From contig NZ_FOYT01000006.1 in NCBI RefSeq assembly GCF_900112175.1, positions 1 through 64,000 on the forward strand: DNA of 64,000 nt, given 5' to 3'. Positions 17,872 through 26,758 of the stretch are shown in pieces. The translations under genes were made by a program, and so were the position numbers. Under the pieces are notes generated by a model. It did not search any database. It was not told the DNA's origin and saw only the letters and a list, made by a program, of their open reading frames with translations. Position 1 is the stretch's first letter. Every line of letters begins with the position of its first letter. The DNA is from Halogeometricum rufum (GTDB lineage Archaea > Halobacteriota > Halobacteria > Halobacteriales > Haloferacaceae).

Positions 17872-18933
17872 ATGCGCGCCGCAGTGTTGGAGGAGTACGG
17901 CGAACCGCTGAGCATCGAAGACGTAGACGCACCCGACGCCGCCGCCGACGGGGCGGTCGTCGAACTGGAGGCCTGCGGCATCTGCCGGAGCGACTGGCAC
18001 GGGTGGCAGGGCGACTGGGACTGGTTGGGACTCAAACCGCCGACGGGGCAGATTCTCGGCCACGAACCCGCCGGCCGCGTCGTCGAGGTGGGCGACGACG
18101 TGGAGACGGTCCGCGAGGGCGACCACGTCGCCGTCCCGTTCAACCTCGGCGACGGCACCTGTCCGCAGTGCGCCAACGGCCACGGCAACACCTGCGAGAA
18201 CGTCGTTCCGCTCGGGTTCACCGAAGTGGCACAGGGCGCGTTCGCCGAACAGGTCCACGTTCCGGCGGCCGACTACAACGTCGTCGGCCTGCCGGACGGC
18301 GTCTCCTCCACCGATATGGCCGGCCTCGGCTGTCGGTTCATGACCTCCTTCCACGCCCTCGCGCACCGCGCGGACGTCGAGGCGGGCGACTGGGTGGCCG
18401 TCCACGGGTGCGGCGGCGTCGGTCTCTCGGCCATCCACATCGCCGACGCCCTCGGCGGCAACGTCGTCGCCGTGGACTTGGACGACGAGAAACTCGAACT
18501 CGCCGAGGACCTCGGCGCGGCGGCGACGGTGAACGCCGGCGACGTGGGAGACGTGCCCGGCGAAGTGCGCGACATCGCCGACGACCACGTCGGCGTCTCC
18601 GTGGACGCTCTCGGCATCGCCGAGACGTGCCAGAACTCGGTGGGAAGCCTCGGGACGCGCGGACAGCACGTCCAAATCGGCCTGACGACGGAGGAGGAGG
18701 GCGGCACCGTCGAACTCCCGACGGACGCGATGGTGATGAACGAGATAGAGTTCCTCGGTTCGCTGGGGATGCCGCCGACGAAGTACGACGAGATATTCCG
18801 GATGGTCGCCAGCGGCAAACTCGACCCCAGCGCCGTCGTCACCGACCGCGTGGGCCTCGACGGCGTCTCCGACCAACTCGCCGCGATGACCGACTTCGGG
18901 ACGGTCGGTATCCCCGTCGTCGACGAGTTCTGA
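17872..18933 (+). CDS. Zinc-dependent alcohol dehydrogenase
   Basis: 353 residues, medium-chain dehydrogenase. Catalytic ligands Cys38 (GICRSD), His64 and Glu65 (GHEP) are present, as is a nucleotide-binding HGCGGVG. The structural-zinc loop is unusual: C97, C100 and C108 remain, but the third cysteine of the standard C-x2-C-x2-C-x7-C is replaced, with His104 nearby as a possible substitute ligand. It probably oxidises a primary or secondary alcohol with NAD(P). It is not obviously a paralogue of its neighbour; the N-terminal halves differ clearly. Confidence 0.9.
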   Translation: MRAAVLEEYGEPLSIEDVDAPDAAADGAVVELEACGICRSDWHGWQGDWDWLGLKPPTGQILGHEPAGRVVEVGDDVETVREGDHVAVPFNLGDGTCPQCANGHGNTCENVVPLGFTEVAQGAFAEQVHVPAADYNVVGLPDGVSSTDMAGLGCRFMTSFHALAHRADVEAGDWVAVHGCGGVGLSAIHIADALGGNVVAVDLDDEKLELAEDLGAAATVNAGDVGDVPGEVRDIADDHVGVSVDALGIAETCQNSVGSLGTRGQHVQIGLTTEEEGGTVELPTDAMVMNEIEFLGSLGMPPTKYDEIFRMVASGKLDPSAVVTDRVGLDGVSDQLAAMTDFGTVGIPVVDEF

Positions 18934-19043
18934 GCGACGCCGCCGGTCGCTTCCGTCGCCGCGCCGCTATCGAACGCGATACTCCTCCGTGAGATTCAAT
19001 ACTGATAAGGAGAAATCACCTCTCACGCCCACCAGGTGATATC

Positions 19044-19301
19044 GTGCCGACACAGACCCATCCCGTCGCGTTCATCCTCGCGCTGTTCATGGACGTGACG
19101 CTATCGGTCGCGATGCCGGTTTCAGTTCTGATATTCTGGCGCGTCGCACTCGGCCCAATCGGAATCGTCGAGTCCGCCATCTGCGTCGTCGTCGGACTCG
19201 TCGGGTACGTCTTCGCGCGCGGTATCGTCCTCCCGCGGCGCCTGTTCGTCTCGAAGGGCGAGGACGCCGGCGAACCGGAACGGCCGCCACCGCCGGACTG
19301 A
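19044..19301 (+). CDS. Small two-helix membrane protein, function unknown
   Basis: 85 residues starting at GTG. The start is supported by AGGTGAT at 19034-19040, matching the anti-Shine-Dalgarno end of 16S rRNA, an uncommon feature here, although the 3-nt gap is short. Two membrane helices are predicted (~8-30 and ~36-60), followed by a short charged, Pro-rich tail (ERPPPPD). I do not recognise a family. The aminotransferase gene begins 25 bp downstream and may share the transcript. Confidence 0.6.
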   Translation: MPTQTHPVAFILALFMDVTLSVAMPVSVLIFWRVALGPIGIVESAICVVVGLVGYVFARGIVLPRRLFVSKGEDAGEPERPPPPD

Positions 19302-19326
19302 TATCCCGCGTCCGCAATCGTCCCGC

Positions 19327-20451
19327 ATGGACCCGACCGATCTCAGGGAGGCAGTCCCGGCGTTCGAGGACGTGCGCTACATGAACACGGGCGCGAGTGG
19401 GCCGAGTCCCCGCCCCGTCGTGGAGGCCGCACAGGCGTTTCTGGCGCGTCACGAGTACGACGCCGCGAGCGAGGAGGGACCGTATCCGCTCGCGTTCGAC
19501 ACGTACGAGGAGGTCCGAGCGACCGTCGCCGACTTCCTCGGCGCGGCGGAGACGGAGATAGCGCTGACCCAGAGCACGTCCGACGGTATCAACCGCGTCG
19601 CGACGGCGTTGGAGTGGGAACCGGGCGACGCAATCGTCCGGACGGACCTCGAACACCCCGCGGGCGTCCTCCCGTGGTCGCGCCTCGAACGCCGGGGCTG
19701 TGAGGTCCGCGTCGTCCCGACGGAGGACGGCCGAATCGACCGCGAGGCGTACCGCGAGGCGGTGCAGGACGCGAAACTCGTCTGCTTCAGCGCCATCACG
19801 TGGAACTACGGCACGTTCCTCCCCGTCGAGGAACTGGTCGAGGAGGCCCACGACGCGGGCGCGTTCGTCCTCGTGGACGCCGTGCAGGTGCCCGGCCACT
19901 CCCCGTTGGACGTGACCGAGTGGGGCGCGGACGCCGTCGCCGCCGCCGGGCACAAGTGGCTCCTCGGCACGTGGGGCGGCGGGTTCCTCTACGTCGAGGA
20001 GTCGGTCGCCGACGACCTCGAACCCGCGGCCATCGGCTACCGGAGCGTCGAGGACCCCGGCGCGGCCGACTACGCACTCAAGCGGGGTGCGCCGCGGTTC
20101 GAAATCGGGACGACGAACCTCGCGCCGTACGTCGCCCTCCAGACGGCCATCGAGACCATCGAGTCGGTCGGGATGGACGTCGTGGAGTCGCACGTCCTCC
20201 GTCTGGCGGCGCGACTCGCGGACCGCGTCCCGGACGAGAGGCTACTCAGCCCCGCGGACCCGGAGACGGGCCTCGTGACGATTCGCGTCGACGACCCCGA
20301 GGAGACGGTCGAGACGCTGAAGGAGGAGTACGGCGTCGTCGTCCGCCCGATACCGTCGCTCGACGGGTCGATTCGCGCGTCGCTCCACGTCGTCAACACC
20401 GCCGCGGACGTGGACCGTCTGGTCGAGGGGTTGGAGGAGACGGGCTGGTAA
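19327..20451 (+). CDS. Class V aminotransferase (PLP), cysteine desulfurase-like
   Basis: 374 residues of the fold type I PLP class V family. The PLP lysine is in AAGHKWLLGTWGGGF, and the PLP-ring Asp/His region FVLVDAVQVPGH is intact. The mobile loop that carries the catalytic Cys in NifS/SufS desulfurases has no Cys, and the protein has cysteines only outside that region, so it is more like isopenicillin-N-epimerase/kynureninase-type members than a true desulfurase. The amino-acid substrate is unknown. Confidence 0.85.
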   Translation: MDPTDLREAVPAFEDVRYMNTGASGPSPRPVVEAAQAFLARHEYDAASEEGPYPLAFDTYEEVRATVADFLGAAETEIALTQSTSDGINRVATALEWEPGDAIVRTDLEHPAGVLPWSRLERRGCEVRVVPTEDGRIDREAYREAVQDAKLVCFSAITWNYGTFLPVEELVEEAHDAGAFVLVDAVQVPGHSPLDVTEWGADAVAAAGHKWLLGTWGGGFLYVEESVADDLEPAAIGYRSVEDPGAADYALKRGAPRFEIGTTNLAPYVALQTAIETIESVGMDVVESHVLRLAARLADRVPDERLLSPADPETGLVTIRVDDPEETVETLKEEYGVVVRPIPSLDGSIRASLHVVNTAADVDRLVEGLEETGW

Positions 20452-20494
20452 CGTAGCGTCGGCGGGGACGCCTCGGACGCCGGGCGCGCCGGTC

Positions 20495-20644
20495 TCAGAC
20501 GCCTCGCGCCCGACTTCGCATCACTTCCGCGATACCCGCGTTGGCCGAGCAGTTCGGGCAGGCGCGCACCGTCCCCGAGTCGTCGGCGAAGACGCGCACG
20601 AACCGGTCGGAGACGTGCGTATCGCAGTGTTCACACGTCGGCAT
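20495..20644 (-). CDS. Mini zinc-finger protein (two CxxC knuckles)
   Basis: A 49-residue frame read directly from the minus strand: MPTCEHCDTHVSDRFVRVF, then an acidic turn, then ACPNC and a helical tail. The four cysteines (4, 7, 29, 32) make a single treble-clef-like zinc site. AGGAG lies 7 nt before the ATG. This matches the very small CPxC zinc-finger proteins abundant in haloarchaea (DUF7563-like), some of which affect biofilm or swarming in Haloferax. It is divergent from msrA. Confidence 0.8.
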   Translation of the reverse strand: MPTCEHCDTHVSDRFVRVFADDSGTVRACPNCSANAGIAEVMRSRARGV

Positions 20645-20853
20645 CTCGTCGCTCCTGTGCTGCAGTCATCTGTGTGTTCCTCGTTCACAGGGATGGAGAG
20701 ACTAATAAAGAAAATTTCCCGAGTTCTCACCCAAATTCGTCCCGACATCGCCCGGAGAACGACGACACTACGGGCCGAACGGCCGATTTCCTCGCCGGGA
20801 CTACGACGTTCCGCCTCCGAGCGACTTTTGCGGGTGCCGACCGAACGGACGGT

Positions 20854-21399
20854 ATGACCGACACGGAACTGGCGACGCTCGGCGGTGGCTGTTTCTGGTG
20901 CATCGAGGCCCCGATGAAGGAACTCGTCGGCGTCGAGTCCGTCACTTCGGGCTACGCGGGCGGACACGTCGAGAACCCGACGTACGAACAGGTCTGCGAG
21001 GGGACGACCGGTCACGCCGAAGTCGTCCAGGTGGCGTTCGACCCCGACCGCATCACCTTCGAGGAACTGCTGGAGGTGTTCTTCGCCATCCACGACCCGA
21101 CGACCGAGGACCGACAGGGGCCGGACGTTGGGTCGCAGTACCGCTCTGCGGTGTTCTACCACTCCGAGGAGCAACGCGAGACGGTGGAACGACTCGTCGC
21201 GGAGATGAACGAGTCCGGCGTCTACGACGACGACATCGTCACGGAAGTCGCCCCCCTCGACACGTTCTACGAGGCGGAGGAGTACCACCAGGACTACTAC
21301 GAGAAGAACCCCGACAAGCCCTACTGCGCGGTGCAGATTCCGCCGAAGCTGGAGAAGGTCCGCGAGAAGTTCGCGGGGAAGGTCCGCGGCGTCAACTAG
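20854..21399 (+). CDS. msrA: Peptide-methionine (S)-S-oxide reductase
   Basis: 181 residues from the ATG at 20854; upstream in-frame sequence is not protein-like. The MsrA signature GGCFWC has catalytic Cys13, followed by SGYAGGHVENPTYEQVC and a HDPTTEDRQGPDVGSQYRS region typical of the family. It reduces methionine-S-sulfoxide in oxidised proteins. The resolving Cys is probably Cys164, in KPYCAVQ. Its TAG stop shares the palindrome CTAG with the stop of the convergent epimerase gene. Confidence 0.95.
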   Translation: MTDTELATLGGGCFWCIEAPMKELVGVESVTSGYAGGHVENPTYEQVCEGTTGHAEVVQVAFDPDRITFEELLEVFFAIHDPTTEDRQGPDVGSQYRSAVFYHSEEQRETVERLVAEMNESGVYDDDIVTEVAPLDTFYEAEEYHQDYYEKNPDKPYCAVQIPPKLEKVREKFAGKVRGVN

Positions 21400-22322
21400 T
21401 CGTCCACTTCGACGACGCGCCGCAGTCCCGTCTCTAGCGTCACCGTCGGTTCGTAGCCGAGGGCCTCGCGCGCCCGACGCAGGTCCGCGAGACTCGCGGG
21501 CACGTCGCCGGAGCGAGCGTCCTCGTGGACGATGTCGCTGTCGCTCCCGGTGACGCTCCGAACCGTCTCGGCCAACTCGCGGATGGTCGTCTCCGACCCG
21601 GTGCCGACGTTGAACGCCTCGCCGACGGCGTCCGTGGTGGCCGCCGCGAGGTTCGCGCGGACCACGTCGTCGACGTAGACGAAGTCCCGCGTCTGCGTCC
21701 CGTCGCCCTCGACGGTGAGGGGGTCGCCGCGACGCGCCTGGTCCACGAAGATGCTGATGACGCCGCTGTACTGGCCCGCGGTCTGCCCGGGCCCGTAGAC
21801 GTTGAAGTACCGGAGGGCGACCGTCTCCAGTCCGTAGAGGTCGTGGTACGCCCGGACGTACGACTCGGCGGCGTACTTGTCGATGGCGTACGGCGACCGG
21901 GGACGGGCCGGTGCGTCCTCGCTTATCGGCACCCCGTCGGGGACGCCGTAGACCGCGCAACTGGAGGCGAACACGACGCGGGCGTCGGCGTCGCGGGCCG
22001 CTTCGAGGACGTTCAGCGTCCCGCCGAGGTTCACGTCGTTGCTCCGTTGCGGTTGTTCGATGCTCCGCGTGACGCTCACCTCCGCCGCCTCGTGGAACAC
22101 CAGGTCGGCCCCTTCGACCGCCTCCCGGACGACGGCCTCGTCTCGGACGTCGCCCTCGACCAGTTCGACGCCGTCGGGGAGGTTGTCCGCCGCGCCCGTC
22201 GAGAGGTCGTCGAGGACGCGTACCTCGTTGTCGTCGACGAGTGCGTCGGCGATGCGACTCCCGATGAACCCCGCGCCGCCGGTGACGACGACCGTCTTCT
22301 CCTCGATGTCTTGTTCGTTCAT
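21396..22322 (-). CDS. NAD-dependent nucleotide-sugar epimerase/dehydratase (UDP-glucose 4-epimerase-like)
   Basis: 308 residues from the ATG at 22322. It is an extended SDR: TGGAGFIG at 14-21, SSCAVYG carrying the catalytic Ser/Thr position, and YAIDK with Tyr145-Lys149. The C-terminal substrate domain includes VEGDGTQTRDFVYVDDVV, typical of GalE/WbpP-type epimerases. It should interconvert UDP-sugars for surface glycans and marks the left edge of the polysaccharide locus. It is convergent with msrA, overlapping by 4 bp at the stop codons. Confidence 0.9.
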   Translation of the reverse strand: MNEQDIEEKTVVVTGGAGFIGSRIADALVDDNEVRVLDDLSTGAADNLPDGVELVEGDVRDEAVVREAVEGADLVFHEAAEVSVTRSIEQPQRSNDVNLGGTLNVLEAARDADARVVFASSCAVYGVPDGVPISEDAPARPRSPYAIDKYAAESYVRAYHDLYGLETVALRYFNVYGPGQTAGQYSGVISIFVDQARRGDPLTVEGDGTQTRDFVYVDDVVRANLAAATTDAVGEAFNVGTGSETTIRELAETVRSVTGSDSDIVHEDARSGDVPASLADLRRAREALGYEPTVTLETGLRRVVEVDD

Positions 22323-22499
22323 TGTGACGAGATGGTCGGTCTCAGTTCCGGGGTCCCGCCGCCCGTGCGAACGCGCGGCACCCCGACGACCGTCGTCCGG
22401 TCGAACACGGCTCTCGGACAAAAGTATGCGGCCCCGTCGCCGCGCGGACACGGCGTTATGTCGTCCTTACTGATACGTCGTGGCCGCCACCTCCCGACG

Positions 22500-23648
22500 A
22501 TGACGTACGACGTCGCCGTCGTCGGGACCGGTCCCGACCCGGAGGAACCGGACACCGACGGCTACGCGATGGGGTATCGACACGCTTCGGCGTACGACCG
22601 ACTCGACGACTGCCGACTCGCCGCCTGCGTCGACATCGTCCGACCGAACGCGGAGGCGTTCGCCGAGGCGTGGGGTCTCGGGGAGGACGCCGTCTACGAG
22701 GACGTGGGGCAGATGCTCGCGGAGGTGCGGCCTGACGTGGTGAGCGTCACGGTGCCGCCGTCGGTACACGCCGACGTGGTCGTGCAGTGCGCCGAGAGCG
22801 ACTCCGTGCAGGCGATTCACTGCGAGAAGCCGATGGCGAAGACGTGGGGCGACGCCAAGCGGATGGCGAAGGCCTGCGAGGAGGCCGGCGTCCGACTCAC
22901 GTTCAACCACCAGCGACGGTTCGGCAAGCCGTTCCGCGAGGCGAAGCGACTGCTCGACGACGGCGCTATCGGGTCGCTGGAACGCGTCGAACTCGGCGGC
23001 CCGAACCTCTTCGACTTCGGGACGCACCTGTTCGACCTCTGCGGCCACTACGTCGACCAGTCGCCGCCGGAGTGGATGCTCTGCGGCATCGACTACAGCG
23101 AGGAGAACGTCCAGTTCGGCGCGCACAACGAGAACAACGCCGTCGCGCAGTGGGGCTACGAGAACGGCGTCGTCGGCGTCGCCTCCACCGGCGACTACAG
23201 CGTCCTCCCCGCGCAGATTCGCCTCGTCGGCGACGACGGGATGATAGACGTCTGCGTCGACGACGGCCCACCGCTCCGGTACCGGAACGGGTCGACGAAC
23301 GGGTGGACCGAGGGCGACACCGGCGGCGACGGCGCGCACGGCCCGAACACGTCGCGCCCGCAGGCCGCGGCGCAGAAGGTCGCTTCGCGCCTCCCGTTCG
23401 TCTCCGCCGACCGCTTCCGTTCGACGACGTACGTCGAACGCGCCATCGAGGACGTGGTCTCGGCGCTCAGAGAGGACCGCACCTCCGAGTTGGCCGCCGA
23501 GAACGCCCTCCAGTCGACGGAACTCATCTTCGCCGCGTGGGAGTCCGCGCGGCGGCGGGAACGCGTCGTCCTCCCCCTCGACGCCGACGGGAACGCCCTC
23601 GAGGAGATGGTCGAGTCGGACGAACTGCTCGCGTCGCCCGACGCCTGA
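22500..23648 (+). CDS. Gfo/Idh/MocA-family oxidoreductase
   Basis: 382 residues from the ATG at 22500; an in-frame ATG at 22458 is an alternative. There is an N-terminal Rossmann fold (VAVVGTGP), the family motif HCEKPMA with Glu109-Lys110-Pro111, and FNHQRRFGKPFREA leading into the C-terminal alpha/beta substrate domain. Members oxidise or reduce sugar ring carbons with NAD(P), often on nucleotide sugars. Divergent from the epimerase with a 177-bp spacer, it probably supplies a modified sugar to the same pathway. Confidence 0.88.
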   Translation: MTYDVAVVGTGPDPEEPDTDGYAMGYRHASAYDRLDDCRLAACVDIVRPNAEAFAEAWGLGEDAVYEDVGQMLAEVRPDVVSVTVPPSVHADVVVQCAESDSVQAIHCEKPMAKTWGDAKRMAKACEEAGVRLTFNHQRRFGKPFREAKRLLDDGAIGSLERVELGGPNLFDFGTHLFDLCGHYVDQSPPEWMLCGIDYSEENVQFGAHNENNAVAQWGYENGVVGVASTGDYSVLPAQIRLVGDDGMIDVCVDDGPPLRYRNGSTNGWTEGDTGGDGAHGPNTSRPQAAAQKVASRLPFVSADRFRSTTYVERAIEDVVSALREDRTSELAAENALQSTELIFAAWESARRRERVVLPLDADGNALEEMVESDELLASPDA

Positions 23649-23803
23649 CGCGGACTCGGCCTCGACCCCCCGCGAACTCGCCGAATCGACATTATTGCGA
23701 TCGGGTTGGTAAGTAAAAGATACGATGTGGGGAGGAGTTCGCTACCGATTACCTGTAAGTGTGGAAAACAGATACTTACGCCATTCCTGTACGTCGGCTC
23801 AGA

Positions 23804-25297
23804 ATGAGTGCGAACACCCCCGACGACGACCGGACCGACGACGGCGGTCTCGGTGAGACTATCAAGAACCTGTTCTCCGGCGACTCAGCGGAGTCGACGC
23901 CGCGACCCGCGTCCGACGCCGAGACAGAGACCGATGCCGACGTGCCGTCCGACCGCGTCGAAATCGGCCGGCGGTCGTATCTGAAGATGGTCGGCGTCGC
24001 CGCGACGACGGCGTCGGCGTCGGTCGCCGGGTGTACCGGGTCGGCGAACGACGTCGCCCGCGTCCAGCCGATGTCGGCGTTCGGGTACGGCGGCGCGGCC
24101 GTCCTCCAGCAGAGTTCGTCGCTCGACCTCTCGGTCAGCGAGTCCGAACCGAACGACACGCAGGCGACCGCGATGGCCCTCGACCTCGGGGCCACCGTCT
24201 CCGGGACGCTCACGGAGTCCGAAGTCGACTGGTACGCCGTCGACGCGACCAGCGGACGTGAACTCGTCGTCGACTTCGACCGAGCGGTGAAGACGGGCGT
24301 GACGGCGGTCATCGTCTACGACACGGAGGGCGACTGGAGCAACCTCCGGTATCTCGGTGCCTCGGGCGCGGTGACGGTCCGAAGCCCCGTCGAGGAGTCG
24401 GGGACGCACTACGTGCAGGTCGTCAACGTGCAGGACGGCAGCGGCGACTACACGCTGGCCGTCTCGCAGAGCGACGACGGCGTGACGACGGAGACGGCGA
24501 CGCCGACGGAGACGGCGACGCCGACGGAGACGGCGACGCCGACGCCGACGGCCACGGAGACGCCGACGCCGACGGCCACGGAGACGGCAACGCCGACGGC
24601 CACGGAGACGGAGACGGCGACGCCAACGCCGACGGAGACGGCGACGCCGACGCCCACGCCCACGGACGGACAGTCGCCGTTCGGCGGGCAGGCGCGGACG
24701 ATTCCCGGGCAGATTCAGGCCCAACACTACGACGACGGCGGCGACGGCGTCGCCTACTTCGACACGACCAGCGACGCGAAGGGCGGCGACTTCCGGACCG
24801 ACGAGGCCGTGGACATCGAGAGCACGGGCGACTCCTCGGGCACCTACAACGTCGGCTGGATGCAGCAAGACGAGTGGCTGGAGTACACCGTGGACGTGAC
24901 GGCCGGGTCGTACGACATCGACCTCCGCGTCGCCTCGCCCGAGGGCGGCAACCGGTTCCGCGTGCTGCTGGGGTGGGACGAACTCGGCGTCGTCGAAGTG
25001 CCGAACACGGGCGGATGGCAGTCGTGGACGACGGTGACGCTGGAGGACGTGACCCTGTCCGGCGGCGCGGGACAGGTCCTGCGCGTCGAAGTCCTCGACG
25101 GCGACGTCAACCTCAACTGGCTGGAGTTCACGAGCAACCAGCCGACCGTCACGGAGACGGCGACGCCGACGCCCACGGAGACGACGACGGAGACGCCCAC
25201 CGCGACGCCGACGCCGACTCCCACGCCCACGTCCGACGACGACAACTACGGCGTTCAGGGCTACGGCGAACTGGGGTACGGCGGCGTCGAGAACTAG
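23804..25297 (+). CDS. Tat lipoprotein with PPC and CBM6 domains
   Basis: 497 residues from the ATG at 23804. A long acidic leader precedes Tat motif RRSYLKM (~56-62) and lipobox VAGC (Cys77). Domains follow: PPC at ~112-218 (SESEPNDTQATAMAL to YTLAVSQ), a Thr-Pro-Glu linker to ~300, and a CBM6-like carbohydrate-binding domain at ~305-455 with GWMQQDEWLEYTVDV and VNLNWLEF. A second Thr-Pro linker leads to the tail NYGVQGYGELGYGG. There is no catalytic domain, so it probably binds polysaccharide at the cell surface. GYGG also occurs just after the lipobox. The linkers should be heavily O-glycosylated (inference). Confidence 0.86.
   Translation: MSANTPDDDRTDDGGLGETIKNLFSGDSAESTPRPASDAETETDADVPSDRVEIGRRSYLKMVGVAATTASASVAGCTGSANDVARVQPMSAFGYGGAAVLQQSSSLDLSVSESEPNDTQATAMALDLGATVSGTLTESEVDWYAVDATSGRELVVDFDRAVKTGVTAVIVYDTEGDWSNLRYLGASGAVTVRSPVEESGTHYVQVVNVQDGSGDYTLAVSQSDDGVTTETATPTETATPTETATPTPTATETPTPTATETATPTATETETATPTPTETATPTPTPTDGQSPFGGQARTIPGQIQAQHYDDGGDGVAYFDTTSDAKGGDFRTDEAVDIESTGDSSGTYNVGWMQQDEWLEYTVDVTAGSYDIDLRVASPEGGNRFRVLLGWDELGVVEVPNTGGWQSWTTVTLEDVTLSGGAGQVLRVEVLDGDVNLNWLEFTSNQPTVTETATPTPTETTTETPTATPTPTPTPTSDDDNYGVQGYGELGYGGVEN
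24488..24660 (+). repeat. In-frame minisatellite encoding the Thr-Pro-Glu linker
   Basis: An 18-bp unit, GAGACGGCGACGCCGACG, is repeated in tandem and followed by shuffled variants. It encodes ETATPT. A shorter related block is at about 25149-25230. Such runs are prone to slippage and length change. Confidence 0.8.
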
Positions 25298-25336
25298 CGC
25301 GCCGACGTTCGGTATCGTCGAGGACCGGAGCGGCGA

Positions 25337-26299
25337 CTACTCGATGACGGGCGTTCGAGCGACGAGTCGGTTCGCGGCCTGTGCGAGGCGGTGCGTCGCC
25401 CGCCCGCCCAGCGTCACCGCGGCGTACAGGTGGAACTTCGGCTCCAGCGGGTAGTGCTGCACCGCCTTGAGGAAGAACCGGCGCGCGACGTCGTAGCTTC
25501 CGCCGCTGAGCGACGCGGACCCGACCCGGTACGCCGCCCACCCCAGCATCTTGCGCTCGAACAACGGTCCGTACTCGGCGGCCAGCCCGCGGTACTTCTC
25601 GACGAACAGACTGTAACTCTGGAGGAGGTTGTCGTAGTCGTCGGAGATGCGGTTGTGCGCGTCGTGTTCGTAGATGACGAGGGGTTCGCCGACGGCCGCG
25701 AAGTCGCACTTCGTCGAGAGGGCGACGTACCACTCCAGGTCGGCCCACCGCTTGAACCGTTCGTCGAAGGGCGTCTCCTTGGCGAGGTCCGTGCGGACCA
25801 TCACCGCCGACTGCGTCCCGACGACGTTCTGACAGAGCACCTCCTTCGTGACGTCGCCGCTGCTGTCGTCGGGAACGACGACGTCGTGGACGCTGCCGTT
25901 CAGTATCCCTTTCCGGCCGACGTAGACGAGTCCGACGTCGTCGTCGGCGTCGCGGAACCGCGCGACCTGTTTCGCGAGTTTCTCCGGCGCCCACCGGTCG
26001 TCGTCGTCGAGGAAGGCGATGTACGTGCCCGTCGCCGCCTCGACGCCCGTGTTCCGCGCGGCGTTCGCGCCGCGGTTCTCGTCGTGACGGACTATCTCGA
26101 AGTCGCGCACGTCGGGCGCGGCGTCGGCGAGGACGTCGCTCGCGGGCACCTCCGAGCAGTCGTCGACGACGACGAGTTCGATGGGCGCGTACCGCTGCTC
26201 GGACACGGTCTGTACCGCCGACCGCAGGTACTCCGGGCGGTTGTACGTCGTGATGATCACCGTGACCAGCGGGTCGTCCGTCGAGGAGGTTCGAGTCAT
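25337..26299 (-). CDS. Family 2 glycosyltransferase
   Basis: 320 residues with an N-terminal GT-A fold: VTVIITTYNRPEYLRSAV, VVDDCSE, NRGANAARNTGVEAATG and the DxD-type FLDDDDRW that binds the nucleotide-sugar metal. The C-terminal ~110 residues are helical and Tyr/Arg-rich, without clear membrane helices, so it is probably cytosolic or membrane-peripheral. It adds one sugar from a nucleotide donor to a lipid-linked glycan. It is convergent with the CBM6 lipoprotein gene across 39 bp. Confidence 0.92.
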   Translation of the reverse strand: MTRTSSTDDPLVTVIITTYNRPEYLRSAVQTVSEQRYAPIELVVVDDCSEVPASDVLADAAPDVRDFEIVRHDENRGANAARNTGVEAATGTYIAFLDDDDRWAPEKLAKQVARFRDADDDVGLVYVGRKGILNGSVHDVVVPDDSSGDVTKEVLCQNVVGTQSAVMVRTDLAKETPFDERFKRWADLEWYVALSTKCDFAAVGEPLVIYEHDAHNRISDDYDNLLQSYSLFVEKYRGLAAEYGPLFERKMLGWAAYRVGSASLSGGSYDVARRFFLKAVQHYPLEPKFHLYAAVTLGGRATHRLAQAANRLVARTPVIE

Positions 26300-26758
26300 G
26301 GAGTCAACTGCACCGGGGGCGTCGCGAGCGTCGTTTCGTGGCGTTCGACCGAGACATCTTACTCGTACTCTCCTCTGCGCGGGCGTATACTGTTATGTGC
26401 CTCGTTACGCTGGTAAGACAAGAACTACGTCGGCGAGGTTCGAGGGTACGCCTGACGTGACAACCACGACGTACGTGAATAAAACAATTAGTTATATACC
26501 TACTAATCGCTGCTATACGATTGATACGCTACGACAGACGTTCGCACGAGCCGACGCCGTGGTCTTTCTACCGAGCTTATATTTTTAAACGGTGGAGGCG
26601 TTCGAGCAACAAACGAACTTCGCCGTGGACGCAGCCAACACACCGACGTTCCAATCAATGGAGTTAGATACGAATTTCCCCCGACGGCGGACGGATCGGC
26701 AGACCCGTCGCCCAGCCCCTCTCAGCACCGCTGACGAACCGAACGGACGGACCGATAC
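26300..26758. other. AT-rich intergenic region with promoter
   Basis: 459 bases, notably AT-rich from about 26450 to 26600. The strongest signal is TTATATTTTTAA at 26577-26588, a probable TATA element that would start transcripts near 26610, about 150 nt before the beta-helix gene. A 34-codon frame from 26658 ends in an ATGA overlap with that gene, but its Arg-rich product may be chance. Confidence 0.5.

Noticed and set aside
24423..24663. Val/Gly or Ser/Pro-rich frames opposite the Thr-Pro linker
   Set aside because: Shadow frames of a tandem repeat on the other strand.
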